NCBI GenBank assembly: GCA_965372135.1
Contig: CBDVBD010000037.1
Span: forward strand, 1 to 22,765
Direction of reading: 5' to 3'
DNA from: CBDVBD01 sp965372135
Lineage (GTDB): Bacteria; Electryoneota; RPQS01; CBDVBD01
DNA length: 22,765 nt
The notes below the pieces were generated by a model. It ran no database searches. It saw only the letters and a list, made by a program, of their open reading frames with translations, and was not told the origin of the DNA. Made by a program: the position numbers and the translations under genes. Position 1 is the first letter of the stretch. Each line of letters begins with the position of its first letter. Below, in pieces: positions 14,819 to 22,765 of the stretch.

Positions 14819-15976
14819 ATGACTATCTTAATGATCGCCCCCACCCCGTTCTTTTCAGACCGGGGCTGCCACGTTCGCATCGAAGAGGAAGCACGGTTAA
14901 TCCAAGGCTTGGGGCATCACGTGGAGATTTTGACCTACGGGCTGGGTCGCGACCGATCCGGCTTATCGATACATCGAATCACCCGGTTACCCGGATATCG
15001 CAAAAAGGCACCCGGCGCAAGTATCTACAAATTTCCCCAGGATTTGCTGTTGCGTTGGCTGACCGATCGGATGGTGAAGACTCGCCGCCCGGATTTAATC
15101 TGGGCACACCTCCACGAAGGTGCATACATCGCCGAACCGGTCAGCCGTGCCTATCACATCCCGTTATGGATGGACCGTCAGGGTAGTTTGGTCGAGGAGT
15201 TAGCATCGCACGGTACCTTGAAAAAACAATCCCGAATCGGAACTTGGCTATTTGGGAAAGAACACGACTTGGAAAATCGGGTGGACCGGATACTGGTAAA
15301 CACCGATTCCGCCCAAAATACCTTGCAGGAACGACTGGGCGCCAAGGTACAAAAACTCCCCGATACCGTGGATACCGACCGGTTCCGACCGTTGCATTGG
15401 CATGATGATTTGGCGGACAAGCTGGGGCTATCCCAGGAAATTCCAGTTGTGATATATTTGGGACTGATCGCCCCACACCAGGGCACAGACTTGCTAATCG
15501 ACGCCTTTGCTTTAGTCAAAGATAGTGGAAAACCCGCCCATCTGCTGATGTTGGGTTATCCCAATTTAGAGGAAGCCCGGAAACGGGTCAAAGACAGAGG
15601 AATCGAATATCCTGTCACTATAACGGGACCTATTCCTTACGAAGACGCTCACCGTTATCTGGCATTAGGAACAGTGGCGGTATCTCCAAAAATATCGCTA
15701 ACTGAAGGTAACGGTAAACTACTGAATTATATGGCACTGGGATTGCCCACGGTGGCTTTCGACACCCCGATCAACCACGAGTTGATGGGTGAGTCCGGTG
15801 TGCTGACGCCAGCGGGAGATGTGGAAGAATTGGCGGAAGCTATCATCGGTTTACTGGATGACAAAACCGCACGAGAACAGGCTTCCCAAGCCTCTCGGCA
15901 ACGCGCGGTGGATCATTTCAGCCTGCCGGTAATCCAACAAAAAATCGCAGAATTATTAAATAATCTGGAAACCTAA
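14819..15976 (+). CDS. GT4-family glycosyltransferase
   Basis: A 385-aa retaining GT-B glycosyltransferase. The N-terminal acceptor domain opens I-L-M-I-A-P-T-P-F-F; the C-terminal donor domain shows V-V-I-Y-L-G-L-I-A-P-H-Q-G-T-D, then T-E-G-N-G-K-L-L-N-Y-M-A-L-G-L-P-T-V. The usual E-x7-E is modified here (E-G-N-G-K-L-L-N). No Shine-Dalgarno is visible before ATG 14819, 12 bases after the previous stop. It probably adds one sugar to the cytoplasmic glycan chain. Donor and acceptor are unknown. Confidence 0.88.
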   Translation: MTILMIAPTPFFSDRGCHVRIEEEARLIQGLGHHVEILTYGLGRDRSGLSIHRITRLPGYRKKAPGASIYKFPQDLLLRWLTDRMVKTRRPDLIWAHLHEGAYIAEPVSRAYHIPLWMDRQGSLVEELASHGTLKKQSRIGTWLFGKEHDLENRVDRILVNTDSAQNTLQERLGAKVQKLPDTVDTDRFRPLHWHDDLADKLGLSQEIPVVIYLGLIAPHQGTDLLIDAFALVKDSGKPAHLLMLGYPNLEEARKRVKDRGIEYPVTITGPIPYEDAHRYLALGTVAVSPKISLTEGNGKLLNYMALGLPTVAFDTPINHELMGESGVLTPAGDVEELAEAIIGLLDDKTAREQASQASRQRAVDHFSLPVIQQKIAELLNNLET

Positions 15977-15987
15977 TTGCATCACCC

Positions 15988-16968
15988 ATGACCGATTCCC
16001 ACACTAAACAAAATCCCTTAGAATACCCATACGACTTGTTTCAGCGCTATAGCTTATTATCGAAAATCATCGAAGTGCTGGATAATGCGGTCGGTCACGA
16101 AGCACCCATCCTGGAAGTCGGTGGCGATCCGGGGATATTTGCCAGCTTCCTGTCCCAAGAATCTCCTGTAGTGGTCAATACCCCGCCCCACGTCGATGAT
16201 GAGGTGATTCCTGCTGATGGATTGCAGCTCCCGTTCAAAGATAGCAGCTTCCGGGGCGCCGTGGTGCTGGACGTTTTAGAGCACATCCCACAAGCCGAAC
16301 GCCAGGATTTCCTGCGGGAAGTCGATCGGGTGTCCGCCCAATGGCTAATCGTGGGGGGACCGTTCCAACATGACCTGATTCGGGAAGCGGAATCCATCGT
16401 CAATCACCTGCATAAGCAATTGACCGGCACGTCCCACCAATTCCTGGAAGAGCACAAATTACATGGACTTCCCGACCGGCAAGCGACCGTGGAATTCCTG
16501 CAATCATTAGGGTATCATACCGTGGAAATCCCCAATGGTTTAGTGTGCCGGTGGATGTTGATGATGGGAATTTCCGTGTTCCTGCAGCAAGACCCGGCAG
16601 ACCCGGACCTGCTAAGCCAAGTATTTCAATTCGTAAATAAAAACTTAGCGCCTGAAGACAATCGGGAACCGGCGTACCGTCATCTGATGGTGTGCACAAG
16701 AACTCAGCTCCCAGAAGAAACCTGGAAACGAATATCGCAGTTAGAAACGCCGGCATCGCATCCTCCGGAATCGGATTTCACCGCTGCCTGGGAAGGATCA
16801 TCCGCTGCATTACAAACCCTCATCGCAGGAAAAATCCGGGAACGCGACGAACAAATTCGCAATCTGGAAGGTCAAATCGGAATCTTGGAAGAGTTCCGTA
16901 ACCGGGTACAGAAAACCATACCATACCGAATCTACCGTCTATGGAAACGCCTGTGGAAACGCTCTTGA
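15988..16968 (+). CDS. Class I SAM-dependent methyltransferase with C-terminal coiled coil
   Basis: A 326-aa protein. The SAM motif I-L-E-V-G-G-D-P-G-I-F (41-51) and the post-motif D-V-L-E-H-I (95-100) mark a Methyltransf_11-type fold. From about residue 270 a charged helix (E-R-D-E-Q-I-R-N-L-E-G-Q-I) predicts a coiled coil, followed by a basic aromatic end (Y-R-L-W-K-R-L-W-K-R) that could lie on the membrane. Methyltransferases of this form with coiled-coil tails occur in polysaccharide clusters, where methylation can cap chains and set length. The 3' end overlaps the next gene. Confidence 0.8.
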   Translation: MTDSHTKQNPLEYPYDLFQRYSLLSKIIEVLDNAVGHEAPILEVGGDPGIFASFLSQESPVVVNTPPHVDDEVIPADGLQLPFKDSSFRGAVVLDVLEHIPQAERQDFLREVDRVSAQWLIVGGPFQHDLIREAESIVNHLHKQLTGTSHQFLEEHKLHGLPDRQATVEFLQSLGYHTVEIPNGLVCRWMLMMGISVFLQQDPADPDLLSQVFQFVNKNLAPEDNREPAYRHLMVCTRTQLPEETWKRISQLETPASHPPESDFTAAWEGSSAALQTLIAGKIRERDEQIRNLEGQIGILEEFRNRVQKTIPYRIYRLWKRLWKRS

Positions 16969-18209
16969 ACATCCTGCTGATCAGCCATTATTTCCTGCCC
17001 CGGCACACGGCGGGCACCGAAATCTATACTCACCGCTTAGGAACTGCCCTGGCGGCGCGGGGACACAATGTCAGAGTACTGGCGGGTGAAGATGATGCGG
17101 GGCACTACAAACCTCGAATATGGGAGGATGATGTCAACGGCTTATCGGTCACCTTCATGGGAACCGGCAGAACATCCAAATGGGTGCAGTGGCGTAAATC
17201 CTTAAATGACGGCTACCGCCCGGAATTGGAATCGTTATTCGAGGAAGTACTGCAGCACACCCGACCCGACATCGTACACATCCAACATCTTGCCACGTTA
17301 TCAGTTAGCTTTATCCATATCGCTAAAAATCGCGGTATCCCAGTGGTTGTAATGCTGAATGACTACTGGTTTCTATGCCAGCGTATACAATTGATTACAT
17401 CCGAAGGCACCCGTTGCCAAGGCTTTAATCCTACCAGATGTGCCGAATGTCTGCTGGCACCGTATCCCCTTCCTATTCGCATCCTGGGCAAATCCGCAGC
17501 CTTGGCTGCTTCGGAAAAGAGGTTCCAGTTTCTGAGCGACAGTTTGAAATCTGCGGACCTGATCCTCAGCCCCTCACAACACCTAATCCGAGTACACGAG
17601 GAACACGGCATTCCAAAGGGAACCATCCTCCACAGCGATTATGGGTTCCCCATTCCCGATAACACATCATCCTGGGAACCGGTCAGCCCGCTAAGAGTCG
17701 GATACTTAGGTTCCTTAGTACCTCATAAGGGTGTACACATCTTGATTGACGCCGTAAATGAGCTTAATGGCGACGCACAGCTAACTATCCACGGATCTCC
17801 GGACTCCAATCCCGATTACTATCGACAGCTTCGCACCCGGAACCTTGACCATGTGAAATTCGCGGGAGTATCCAACCCCCACGATCCCTATAGAACAATC
17901 GTGCAATACGATGTGTTGGTTATCCCATCCCTATGGGAAGAGAACTCCCCGCTGGTCATACATGAAGCCCATGCCGCAGGACGACCGGTGATCGCATCGA
18001 ACGTGGGCGGAGTTCCTGAACTAATCCGGGATGGAGTGGATGGAATCCTGGTCCCTCCTGGCGATGTCAATGCCTTAAGTGGTGCCATCGCTGGATTGGC
18101 AGCCAACCCTGACAATCTGGTGGCAATGGGCAAACAAGCCAAACTGCCAAAGCCCATCGACCAACATGCCAAAGAAATCGAAGGATATTACCTCAATCTG
18201 TTATCGTAG
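16941..18209 (+). CDS. GT4-family glycosyltransferase with Cys-rich insert
   Basis: A GT-B, GT4 enzyme of 422 aa from ATG 16941. A TTG at 16965 overlapping the upstream stop (TTGA) would instead give a protein beginning at N-I-L-L-I-S-H-Y and is a real alternative. The donor domain has V-G-Y-L-G-S-L-V-P-H-K-G and the catalytic E-N-S-P-L-V-I-H-E (E-x7-E). Between residues about 140 and 175 it carries clustered cysteines (W-F-L-C-Q-R, then T-R-C, R-C-A-E-C), shared with the third GT4 of this operon. It ends eight bases before the radical SAM gene. The sugar transferred is unknown. Confidence 0.88.
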   Translation: METPVETLLNILLISHYFLPRHTAGTEIYTHRLGTALAARGHNVRVLAGEDDAGHYKPRIWEDDVNGLSVTFMGTGRTSKWVQWRKSLNDGYRPELESLFEEVLQHTRPDIVHIQHLATLSVSFIHIAKNRGIPVVVMLNDYWFLCQRIQLITSEGTRCQGFNPTRCAECLLAPYPLPIRILGKSAALAASEKRFQFLSDSLKSADLILSPSQHLIRVHEEHGIPKGTILHSDYGFPIPDNTSSWEPVSPLRVGYLGSLVPHKGVHILIDAVNELNGDAQLTIHGSPDSNPDYYRQLRTRNLDHVKFAGVSNPHDPYRTIVQYDVLVIPSLWEENSPLVIHEAHAAGRPVIASNVGGVPELIRDGVDGILVPPGDVNALSGAIAGLAANPDNLVAMGKQAKLPKPIDQHAKEIEGYYLNLLS

Positions 18210-18217
18210 AAATCCCA

Positions 18218-19330
18218 ATGGTCCCCCCGTTTCGTAAGAGCACCAATATCATAGGCGCCAGGTTTGCTATTGCCCGGCGTCAAATTAAAGTGTCCGCCAC
18301 ACCGGTGGTGGCATTCCTGGAGGTATCCAACGTCTGTAACATCCGATGCCGGATGTGCGCCACCACCTTCGATCCCCGGTTCCGGAAAGGATCGGACTAC
18401 ACCGGACTGATGAATATCAGTATCCTCGACCGCTTAGAGCCGATCCTGCCCGGATTATGGCGCGCATACCTGATGGGAAACGGCGAACCGTTGATCAACC
18501 CAAAATTCCTGAAATTCGCTAAACGCCTGAAGAGTCAAAATATCGAAATCCAATTCAACACCAATGGTATGCTGTTGACCGAAGATATCTCGAAAGCTTT
18601 AGTGGATATGAAATTCGACGCCATCGCTATCTCCATGGATGGCGCCGATGCCGACACCTTCAACAACATCCGCCATGGCGCTGATTTCGATACCGTCACC
18701 GCCAATATTCAAACACTTAACGAAATCAAAACCAAGAAAAAATCCAACAAGCCCCAGTTATCCTTAGCGGCGGTGGCGCTAAAGGACAACTGGACGCAAA
18801 TGCCGGATTTGGTGGATATGGCGAACGACTTAGGCATGGGACATATACATGTGGAATCACTAATCTGGCAAGACGATCCGGGATACCAGGAGTACTATCG
18901 GGAACACTCCTTAGACGATGTTAAAGATGAAGCTTTAGCAATAATCCTCGAAGCCCAATTAAAGGCTGCGCAATCGAACATCGGATTTTCCAGCCCCCTG
19001 CTTGACGGACAGAGCTTAAAAGGTGACACACTCACACCGCCTGATTGGGTTCCCGGCACCAGTAAAGGAATTCCATGCTGGGAACCATGGACCACCATTT
19101 TCGTCACCTGGCAGGGGGACATCCATCCCTGCTGCGGTTCGGAACAGCAGATGGGCAGCCTGCAACAGCAGGACATACTGGAAATCTGGAACAGCCAGGA
19201 ATATAAGAAACTACGCCGCGACTTCACAAACCACACTCCACCTCCCGACTGTCAAATCTGTATAAAAAACCAGCGGATGAAACGCGCCATCCCCACCGTC
19301 AGACAATGGATTAAAAAGGCATTGTCGTGA
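18218..19330 (+). CDS. Radical SAM protein with SPASM-type C-terminal cysteines
   Basis: A 370-aa radical SAM enzyme. C-N-I-R-C-R-M-C (C40, C44, C47) is the CxxxCxxC that binds the SAM-cleaving [4Fe-4S] cluster, followed by the G-N-G-E-P motif (87-91). Near the C-terminus C287, C305, C306, C345 and C348 form a SPASM-like set for an auxiliary cluster. Most SPASM proteins modify peptides, but members are also found inside glycan operons, where they may dehydrogenate or epimerise a sugar or modify a protein. No precursor peptide is visible nearby. There is no clear Shine-Dalgarno; its stop overlaps the next GTG start. Confidence 0.88.
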   Translation: MVPPFRKSTNIIGARFAIARRQIKVSATPVVAFLEVSNVCNIRCRMCATTFDPRFRKGSDYTGLMNISILDRLEPILPGLWRAYLMGNGEPLINPKFLKFAKRLKSQNIEIQFNTNGMLLTEDISKALVDMKFDAIAISMDGADADTFNNIRHGADFDTVTANIQTLNEIKTKKKSNKPQLSLAAVALKDNWTQMPDLVDMANDLGMGHIHVESLIWQDDPGYQEYYREHSLDDVKDEALAIILEAQLKAAQSNIGFSSPLLDGQSLKGDTLTPPDWVPGTSKGIPCWEPWTTIFVTWQGDIHPCCGSEQQMGSLQQQDILEIWNSQEYKKLRRDFTNHTPPPDCQICIKNQRMKRAIPTVRQWIKKALS

Positions 19331-20253
19331 CACATCCCACCGTATCGGTTGTCATCCCCACGCTGAACGCTGGGCGCCGATTCCAAGTCGTCTTAGACCG
19401 GATCCGCAGCCAGAAAAACGTGGGGCAGGTGGAAGTGGTGGTGGTGGATTCCGCATCCACCGACGGCACCCAGGATTTAGCCCGTAAAGCCGGCTCCAAA
19501 GTAATCGTAATCCCACGCCGAGAATTCAACCACGGTGAAACCCGCAATCTGGGGATTTCCAACACCTCAGGCGAATTGATTGCACTATTGACGCAGGACG
19601 CCTTCCCGGAAAACGACAACTGGTTGTTCCCTTTGGCTGACAGTGTGATGGGCGATGCCGCCGTCAGCGGTGCCTACAGCCGTCACATCCCCCATCCTAA
19701 CACACCACCCTGGATATTGAACCAGATGGAAGCTCATGGGGTGTTGAGTGAGCAGCCGCGCCACCAACACCTTGAAACCTTAGAATCATTGGATTCCCTA
19801 TCCCCGATTGAACAATTAAAACTCTGCACTTTTGACAACGTATCCAGTCTGATCCGACGATCTGCATGGGTAGAGCACCTCTTTCCTCGGGCACCATTCG
19901 CCGAAGACCTTGAGTGGGCAAAGGAAGAAATCATGCGTGGACATAAAATCGTATATCAACCGGAATCCCGGGTCATCCATTCCCATCGCCGTGGTCCGAT
20001 CCACGAATACAAGCGCAGCAAAATCGCCCACCGGAGACTTATGGAATTATTCGACCTCAGACTGATCCCGACCGTCCTGCATCTAATAAGATATACCCTA
20101 CAAAACATGTGCCGGTTGACCGGCTGGGCGCTGAAAACACATCCCATACGACCCGGAGACATCCTTCAGGCGCCGCTGGTGGCAATAGCGGGGACATTGG
20201 GGCAATACGCCGGGGCACGTACTGCAATATATCAGGCGGAACGGCAACCATGA
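19327..20253 (+). CDS. GT2 rhamnosyltransferase-like glycosyltransferase
   Basis: A 308-aa family 2 glycosyltransferase starting at GTG 19327, which overlaps the upstream stop (GTGA). Motifs: V-S-V-V-I-P-T-L-N-A-G, D-S-A-S-T-D-G-T (41-48), F-N-H-G-E-T-R-N-L-G and L-T-Q-D-A (88-92) in place of the DxD. This combination is typical of bacterial rhamnosyltransferases of O-antigen clusters, so dTDP-rhamnose is a plausible donor, but no rml genes lie in the window. It ends with a four-base overlap with the next gene. Confidence 0.88.
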   Translation: MTHPTVSVVIPTLNAGRRFQVVLDRIRSQKNVGQVEVVVVDSASTDGTQDLARKAGSKVIVIPRREFNHGETRNLGISNTSGELIALLTQDAFPENDNWLFPLADSVMGDAAVSGAYSRHIPHPNTPPWILNQMEAHGVLSEQPRHQHLETLESLDSLSPIEQLKLCTFDNVSSLIRRSAWVEHLFPRAPFAEDLEWAKEEIMRGHKIVYQPESRVIHSHRRGPIHEYKRSKIAHRRLMELFDLRLIPTVLHLIRYTLQNMCRLTGWALKTHPIRPGDILQAPLVAIAGTLGQYAGARTAIYQAERQP

Positions 20254-21584
20254 AAATCGTAATGGCAGCCCATGGATTCCCCCCAGAAAACGAAGGCGGT
20301 GCTGAACTGATAGCGTATTTTCAGGCTCGGGAATTGATTAAATACCACCAAGTTACAGTACTACACCGGGTTAACTACCCGAACCGCCCAGAATACCAAG
20401 TCTCCGAAACCACCATCGACAATATCAACCGCATCACCATCAATAACACCTTCAAGGAACGTCCGAATTTCCGCTGGCTGTACCGAAATCCAAAAATCGA
20501 TGATATCCTGCAGTCGTTGCTGGACAAAGAGAAACCGGACATCGTACACCTCCACCACCTGACCGGCTTATCAACCGGGTTAGTACAAATCGCCAAAGAT
20601 GCAGGCGCTAAAACCGTTTTTACTCTCCACGATTTCTGGACATTATGCCCTCGAGGACAGCGCTTAAAGCCCGACATGACCTGGTGCCATAACATCATCG
20701 AATCGGAATGTGGCGACTGCGTAGCAGGTTGGATGGTTCCTCCACTCCCCGGAAAGCAGCAACTGCCAGAGAACCTTAAGCGCCTCACCGGTTCAGTCCG
20801 TACTTTGGCAGCCAAACTGCTGGGGAAACGCCGGATCAACGCCGCTGTTGATGCCATCAAAGAGCGAAACCGTATGATGAAAACGGTACTTGAGAGTGTC
20901 GATATCCTGACTACCCCATCCAATTACATGCGCAATGAATTCATCAAAGCCGGCATCGCGAAAAATCACATCCTGCGTATTCCTTACGGCATGGATTCCG
21001 AACGCTTCCTTAACCTACCCGAAAGAACTTCAGACCTATCAGGCAAACTGCGTATCGGATACATCGGTTCTCTGATCCCATCTAAGGGGGTGCACTTACT
21101 GATCGATGCCGTCACAAAACTACCGGAAAACGCAGCCAGGTTGGACATCTACGGTGAAGCAATCCCTTATGACGGCTTCCCGAAATATGAGAATGACCTA
21201 CACCGAAAAGCATCAGACTTGGGAAACATTCGATTCCGCGGGGGGTATTCCAATCGGGAAATCGGCGAAATATTGAGTCAAATCGATATTGTTGTGGTGC
21301 CATCATTGTGGCCCGAAAATTCACCACTAACAATACAAGAAGCTTTATTGGCGGGTGTACCGGTGGTGGCGGCAAATTGGGGAGGTATGAAAGAATGGCT
21401 GGAAAAAGGCGGCGGGCTGCTTTTTAATCCCGGACAGGCGGATTCGCTGGCGGTAATTCTCAACTCTATTATTGAAAATCCTCAGCAGTTGGAATCCCTG
21501 CGTCATTCCATCCCGAAAGTTCCAAAAGCCGAGGAAATGTACCCGGTGTGGGAACAATTATACCAAGAGCTGTTAAACCAATAA
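20250..21584 (+). CDS. GT4-family glycosyltransferase with Cys-rich insert
   Basis: A 444-aa GT-B, GT4 enzyme. The start is ATG 20250 (ATGA overlap with the upstream stop); a longer open frame from 20109 is only overlap with the previous gene. The N-terminus M-A-A-H-G-F-P-P-E-N-E-G-G-A-E and the donor-site E-N-S-P-L-T-I-Q-E (E-x7-E) are intact. A Cys cluster (W-T-L-C-P-R-G, W-C-H, E-C-G-D-C) parallels the second GT4 of the operon, suggesting the two are paralogues with related acceptors. It is the last gene of the operon and converges on a minus-strand gene. Confidence 0.9.
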   Translation: MKIVMAAHGFPPENEGGAELIAYFQARELIKYHQVTVLHRVNYPNRPEYQVSETTIDNINRITINNTFKERPNFRWLYRNPKIDDILQSLLDKEKPDIVHLHHLTGLSTGLVQIAKDAGAKTVFTLHDFWTLCPRGQRLKPDMTWCHNIIESECGDCVAGWMVPPLPGKQQLPENLKRLTGSVRTLAAKLLGKRRINAAVDAIKERNRMMKTVLESVDILTTPSNYMRNEFIKAGIAKNHILRIPYGMDSERFLNLPERTSDLSGKLRIGYIGSLIPSKGVHLLIDAVTKLPENAARLDIYGEAIPYDGFPKYENDLHRKASDLGNIRFRGGYSNREIGEILSQIDIVVVPSLWPENSPLTIQEALLAGVPVVAANWGGMKEWLEKGGGLLFNPGQADSLAVILNSIIENPQQLESLRHSIPKVPKAEEMYPVWEQLYQELLNQ

Positions 21585-21645
21585 CTAACCCCCCCCATAG
21601 TGAACATTATCCCCCAGCGATAACAACATAGTGTGAATTAATAAG

Positions 21646-22765
21646 TTACTGTTTAAATTCTTGACCTGCTTTGAAATTACGCTGCGAAGACTCCAGTACT
21701 GAAATAATTTTTTTTCGTTGCTCCTCCCGAGGTTCCCGATCGGGTATATAGGGAAGATCCAAATAATAATCCAATGCCTTCTTAGCTTTCTCCAAATCTC
21801 CTTTCTCAATTAGCGTTTGAATTATTCGTTGATAGGGTTCGGGCCAGGTGGGTGAATTGGTAATGGCTTGGTAGAAATAATATACCGCACTATCGATTTC
21901 CCCGCTCTCGTAGAACGCCACTCCGATATTGTTCCAGGCTTCCGCATATTTGGGATTCAATTCCACCGCTCGTTCGTAATGGTCACGCGCCTTTTCCACT
22001 TCCCCCATATTGTAATAGGCACATCCCAAATTGTTATGCACCACCGATAAATCCGGATCCAATTCCATTACTTTCTCATAGGTGGGAACGGCATGGTCGA
22101 AATGCCCGCCGATGGTATATAGATTGCCCAAATTGACCCATGCCCATATAAAATCATCCTTGAGTTCCACCGCCTTCCGAAAATGAACCACCGCATCGGT
22201 ATAGCGTCCCCGTTCCCGCAGTGCATTGGCAAAATAATAGTGTGCCTTGGGGTTATCCGGCTGATGTTTCAAGGTCGACCACCATAGATTATACTCATTT
22301 TCCCAACTCCGACCTCTGGATAGAGTCAACCCACTAAAAACCACCACTAACAATCCCAAGACTACCCAAGCCAACCCGCTGTATTTCCTGAGCGCTTCCC
22401 ACCCAATCGCCACCAACAATGCTATCCCCAACAGCGGAAAATAGAAATACCGTTCCGCCAAAAAATATGCCGAAGGGTACAGATTCGATACCGGAAGCCA
22501 GGTGATAAATATCCACCACAAACCCAAGGCAATCAACGGCTGCCGCTTGCGGAGCAGGAACCCTCCACCCACCAATCCGATAATGATCAATGCCCCAAGC
22601 AAAGTCTTAATATCCAAAAACGATTTCACCAGTACCGTATAATAATCTGCAGAAAGCGGATGCGGCACAACCGCCAGCCGTAAATAATCCACCATCCGGC
22701 TAAGTGTAGTCGCTACCACGTGGGGATACGGCATACTACCGGTCAAATCCACATCAAAAATATCC
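21646..22765 (-). CDS. Polytopic membrane protein with five TPR repeats (C-terminal part)
   Basis: The frame stays open to the window edge, so the N-terminus is missing; a GTG at 22752 is probably not the real start. About 373 residues are visible. Four hydrophobic segments come first (for example L-L-G-A-L-I-I-I-G-L-V and W-V-V-L-G-L-L-V-V-V-F-S-G), then five tetratricopeptide repeats of the form A-x-x-x-x-G-x-A-Y-x-x-x-G. The line L-R-L-A-V-V-P-H-P-L-S-A-D-Y resembles the TMTC/PMT-like glycosyltransferase family with C-terminal TPRs, many of which carry a GT-C fold. A role in extracytoplasmic protein glycosylation is possible. It ends 61 bases from the convergent glycan operon. Confidence 0.75.
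   Translation of the reverse strand, partial: DIFDVDLTGSMPYPHVVATTLSRMVDYLRLAVVPHPLSADYYTVLVKSFLDIKTLLGALIIIGLVGGGFLLRKRQPLIALGLWWIFITWLPVSNLYPSAYFLAERYFYFPLLGIALLVAIGWEALRKYSGLAWVVLGLLVVVFSGLTLSRGRSWENEYNLWWSTLKHQPDNPKAHYYFANALRERGRYTDAVVHFRKAVELKDDFIWAWVNLGNLYTIGGHFDHAVPTYEKVMELDPDLSVVHNNLGCAYYNMGEVEKARDHYERAVELNPKYAEAWNNIGVAFYESGEIDSAVYYFYQAITNSPTWPEPYQRIIQTLIEKGDLEKAKKALDYYLDLPYIPDREPREEQRKKIISVLESSQRNFKAGQEFKQ

Noticed and set aside
20109..20249. Upstream extension of the last GT4
   Set aside because: The 47 extra residues overlap the preceding GT2 in another frame and are of low quality; ATG 20250 fits the GT4 N-terminus and the ATGA coupling.
21585..21645. Terminator between the convergent genes
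   Set aside because: Only a weak 5-bp TTATC/GATAA pairing and C-runs are present; no stem with a T-tract was found.
1..22765. General reassignment of UGA (to Trp, Gly or Cys)
   Set aside because: UGA is the natural stop of mvhD, korC, the methyltransferase, the radical SAM gene and a GT2 gene. A special suppressor tRNA inserting Cys cannot be fully excluded from sequence alone.

Overview
The window looks like chromosome from a strictly anaerobic bacterium that uses selenocysteine. The evidence is two oxygen-sensitive iron-sulfur enzyme sets (a 2-oxoacid:ferredoxin oxidoreductase and heterodisulfide-reductase-like proteins), Shine-Dalgarno starts, and in-frame UGA codons at Cys positions of two HdrA proteins, with bacterial-type SECIS-like hairpins just after them. 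No rRNA or other phylogenetic marker is present. A Desulfobacterota-like or candidate-phylum bacterium would fit, but this is not established.

Minus strand, 12134 down to 1 (energy metabolism). The order of transcription is korD-korA-korB-korC-hdrC-hdrB-hdrA2-mvhD-hdrD-like, tightly packed with several 1-4 base overlaps. A 372-base spacer with palindromes and a G-quadruplex motif follows, then hdrA1 fused to mvhD, then the first 20 codons of a ferredoxin-like gene cut by the window edge. A simple six-frame reading breaks both hdrA genes at UGA. Read through, hdrA1 (151-2571, 806 aa) carries two selenocysteines (U15, U199) and hdrA2 (4620-7664, 1014 aa) carries one (U56). U199 and U56 occupy the same motif, and both UGAs are followed by the same hairpin with a GGUC loop. 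Taken together, the genes suggest that 2-oxoglutarate (or a related 2-oxoacid) oxidation or synthesis is coupled through ferredoxin to a flavin-based bifurcating Hdr complex. No hydrogenase or formate dehydrogenase subunit lies beside it.

12135-12875 is non-coding and AT-rich. It has a terminator-like hairpin just upstream of korD in the korD direction (possible attenuator), a run of six further inverted repeats, and a candidate promoter for the plus-strand operon.

Plus strand, 12876-21584 (surface glycan operon). Eight tightly spaced genes encode a polyprenyl-phosphate GT2 transferase, a secreted or anchored beta-propeller-like protein, a GT4, a SAM methyltransferase with a coiled-coil tail, a second GT4, a radical SAM/SPASM protein, a rhamnosyltransferase-like GT2 and a third GT4. 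Their likely job is building or modifying an exported polysaccharide or glycolipid.

Minus strand, 21646 to the right edge: the C-terminal part of a polytopic membrane protein with five TPR repeats, convergent with the glycan operon.
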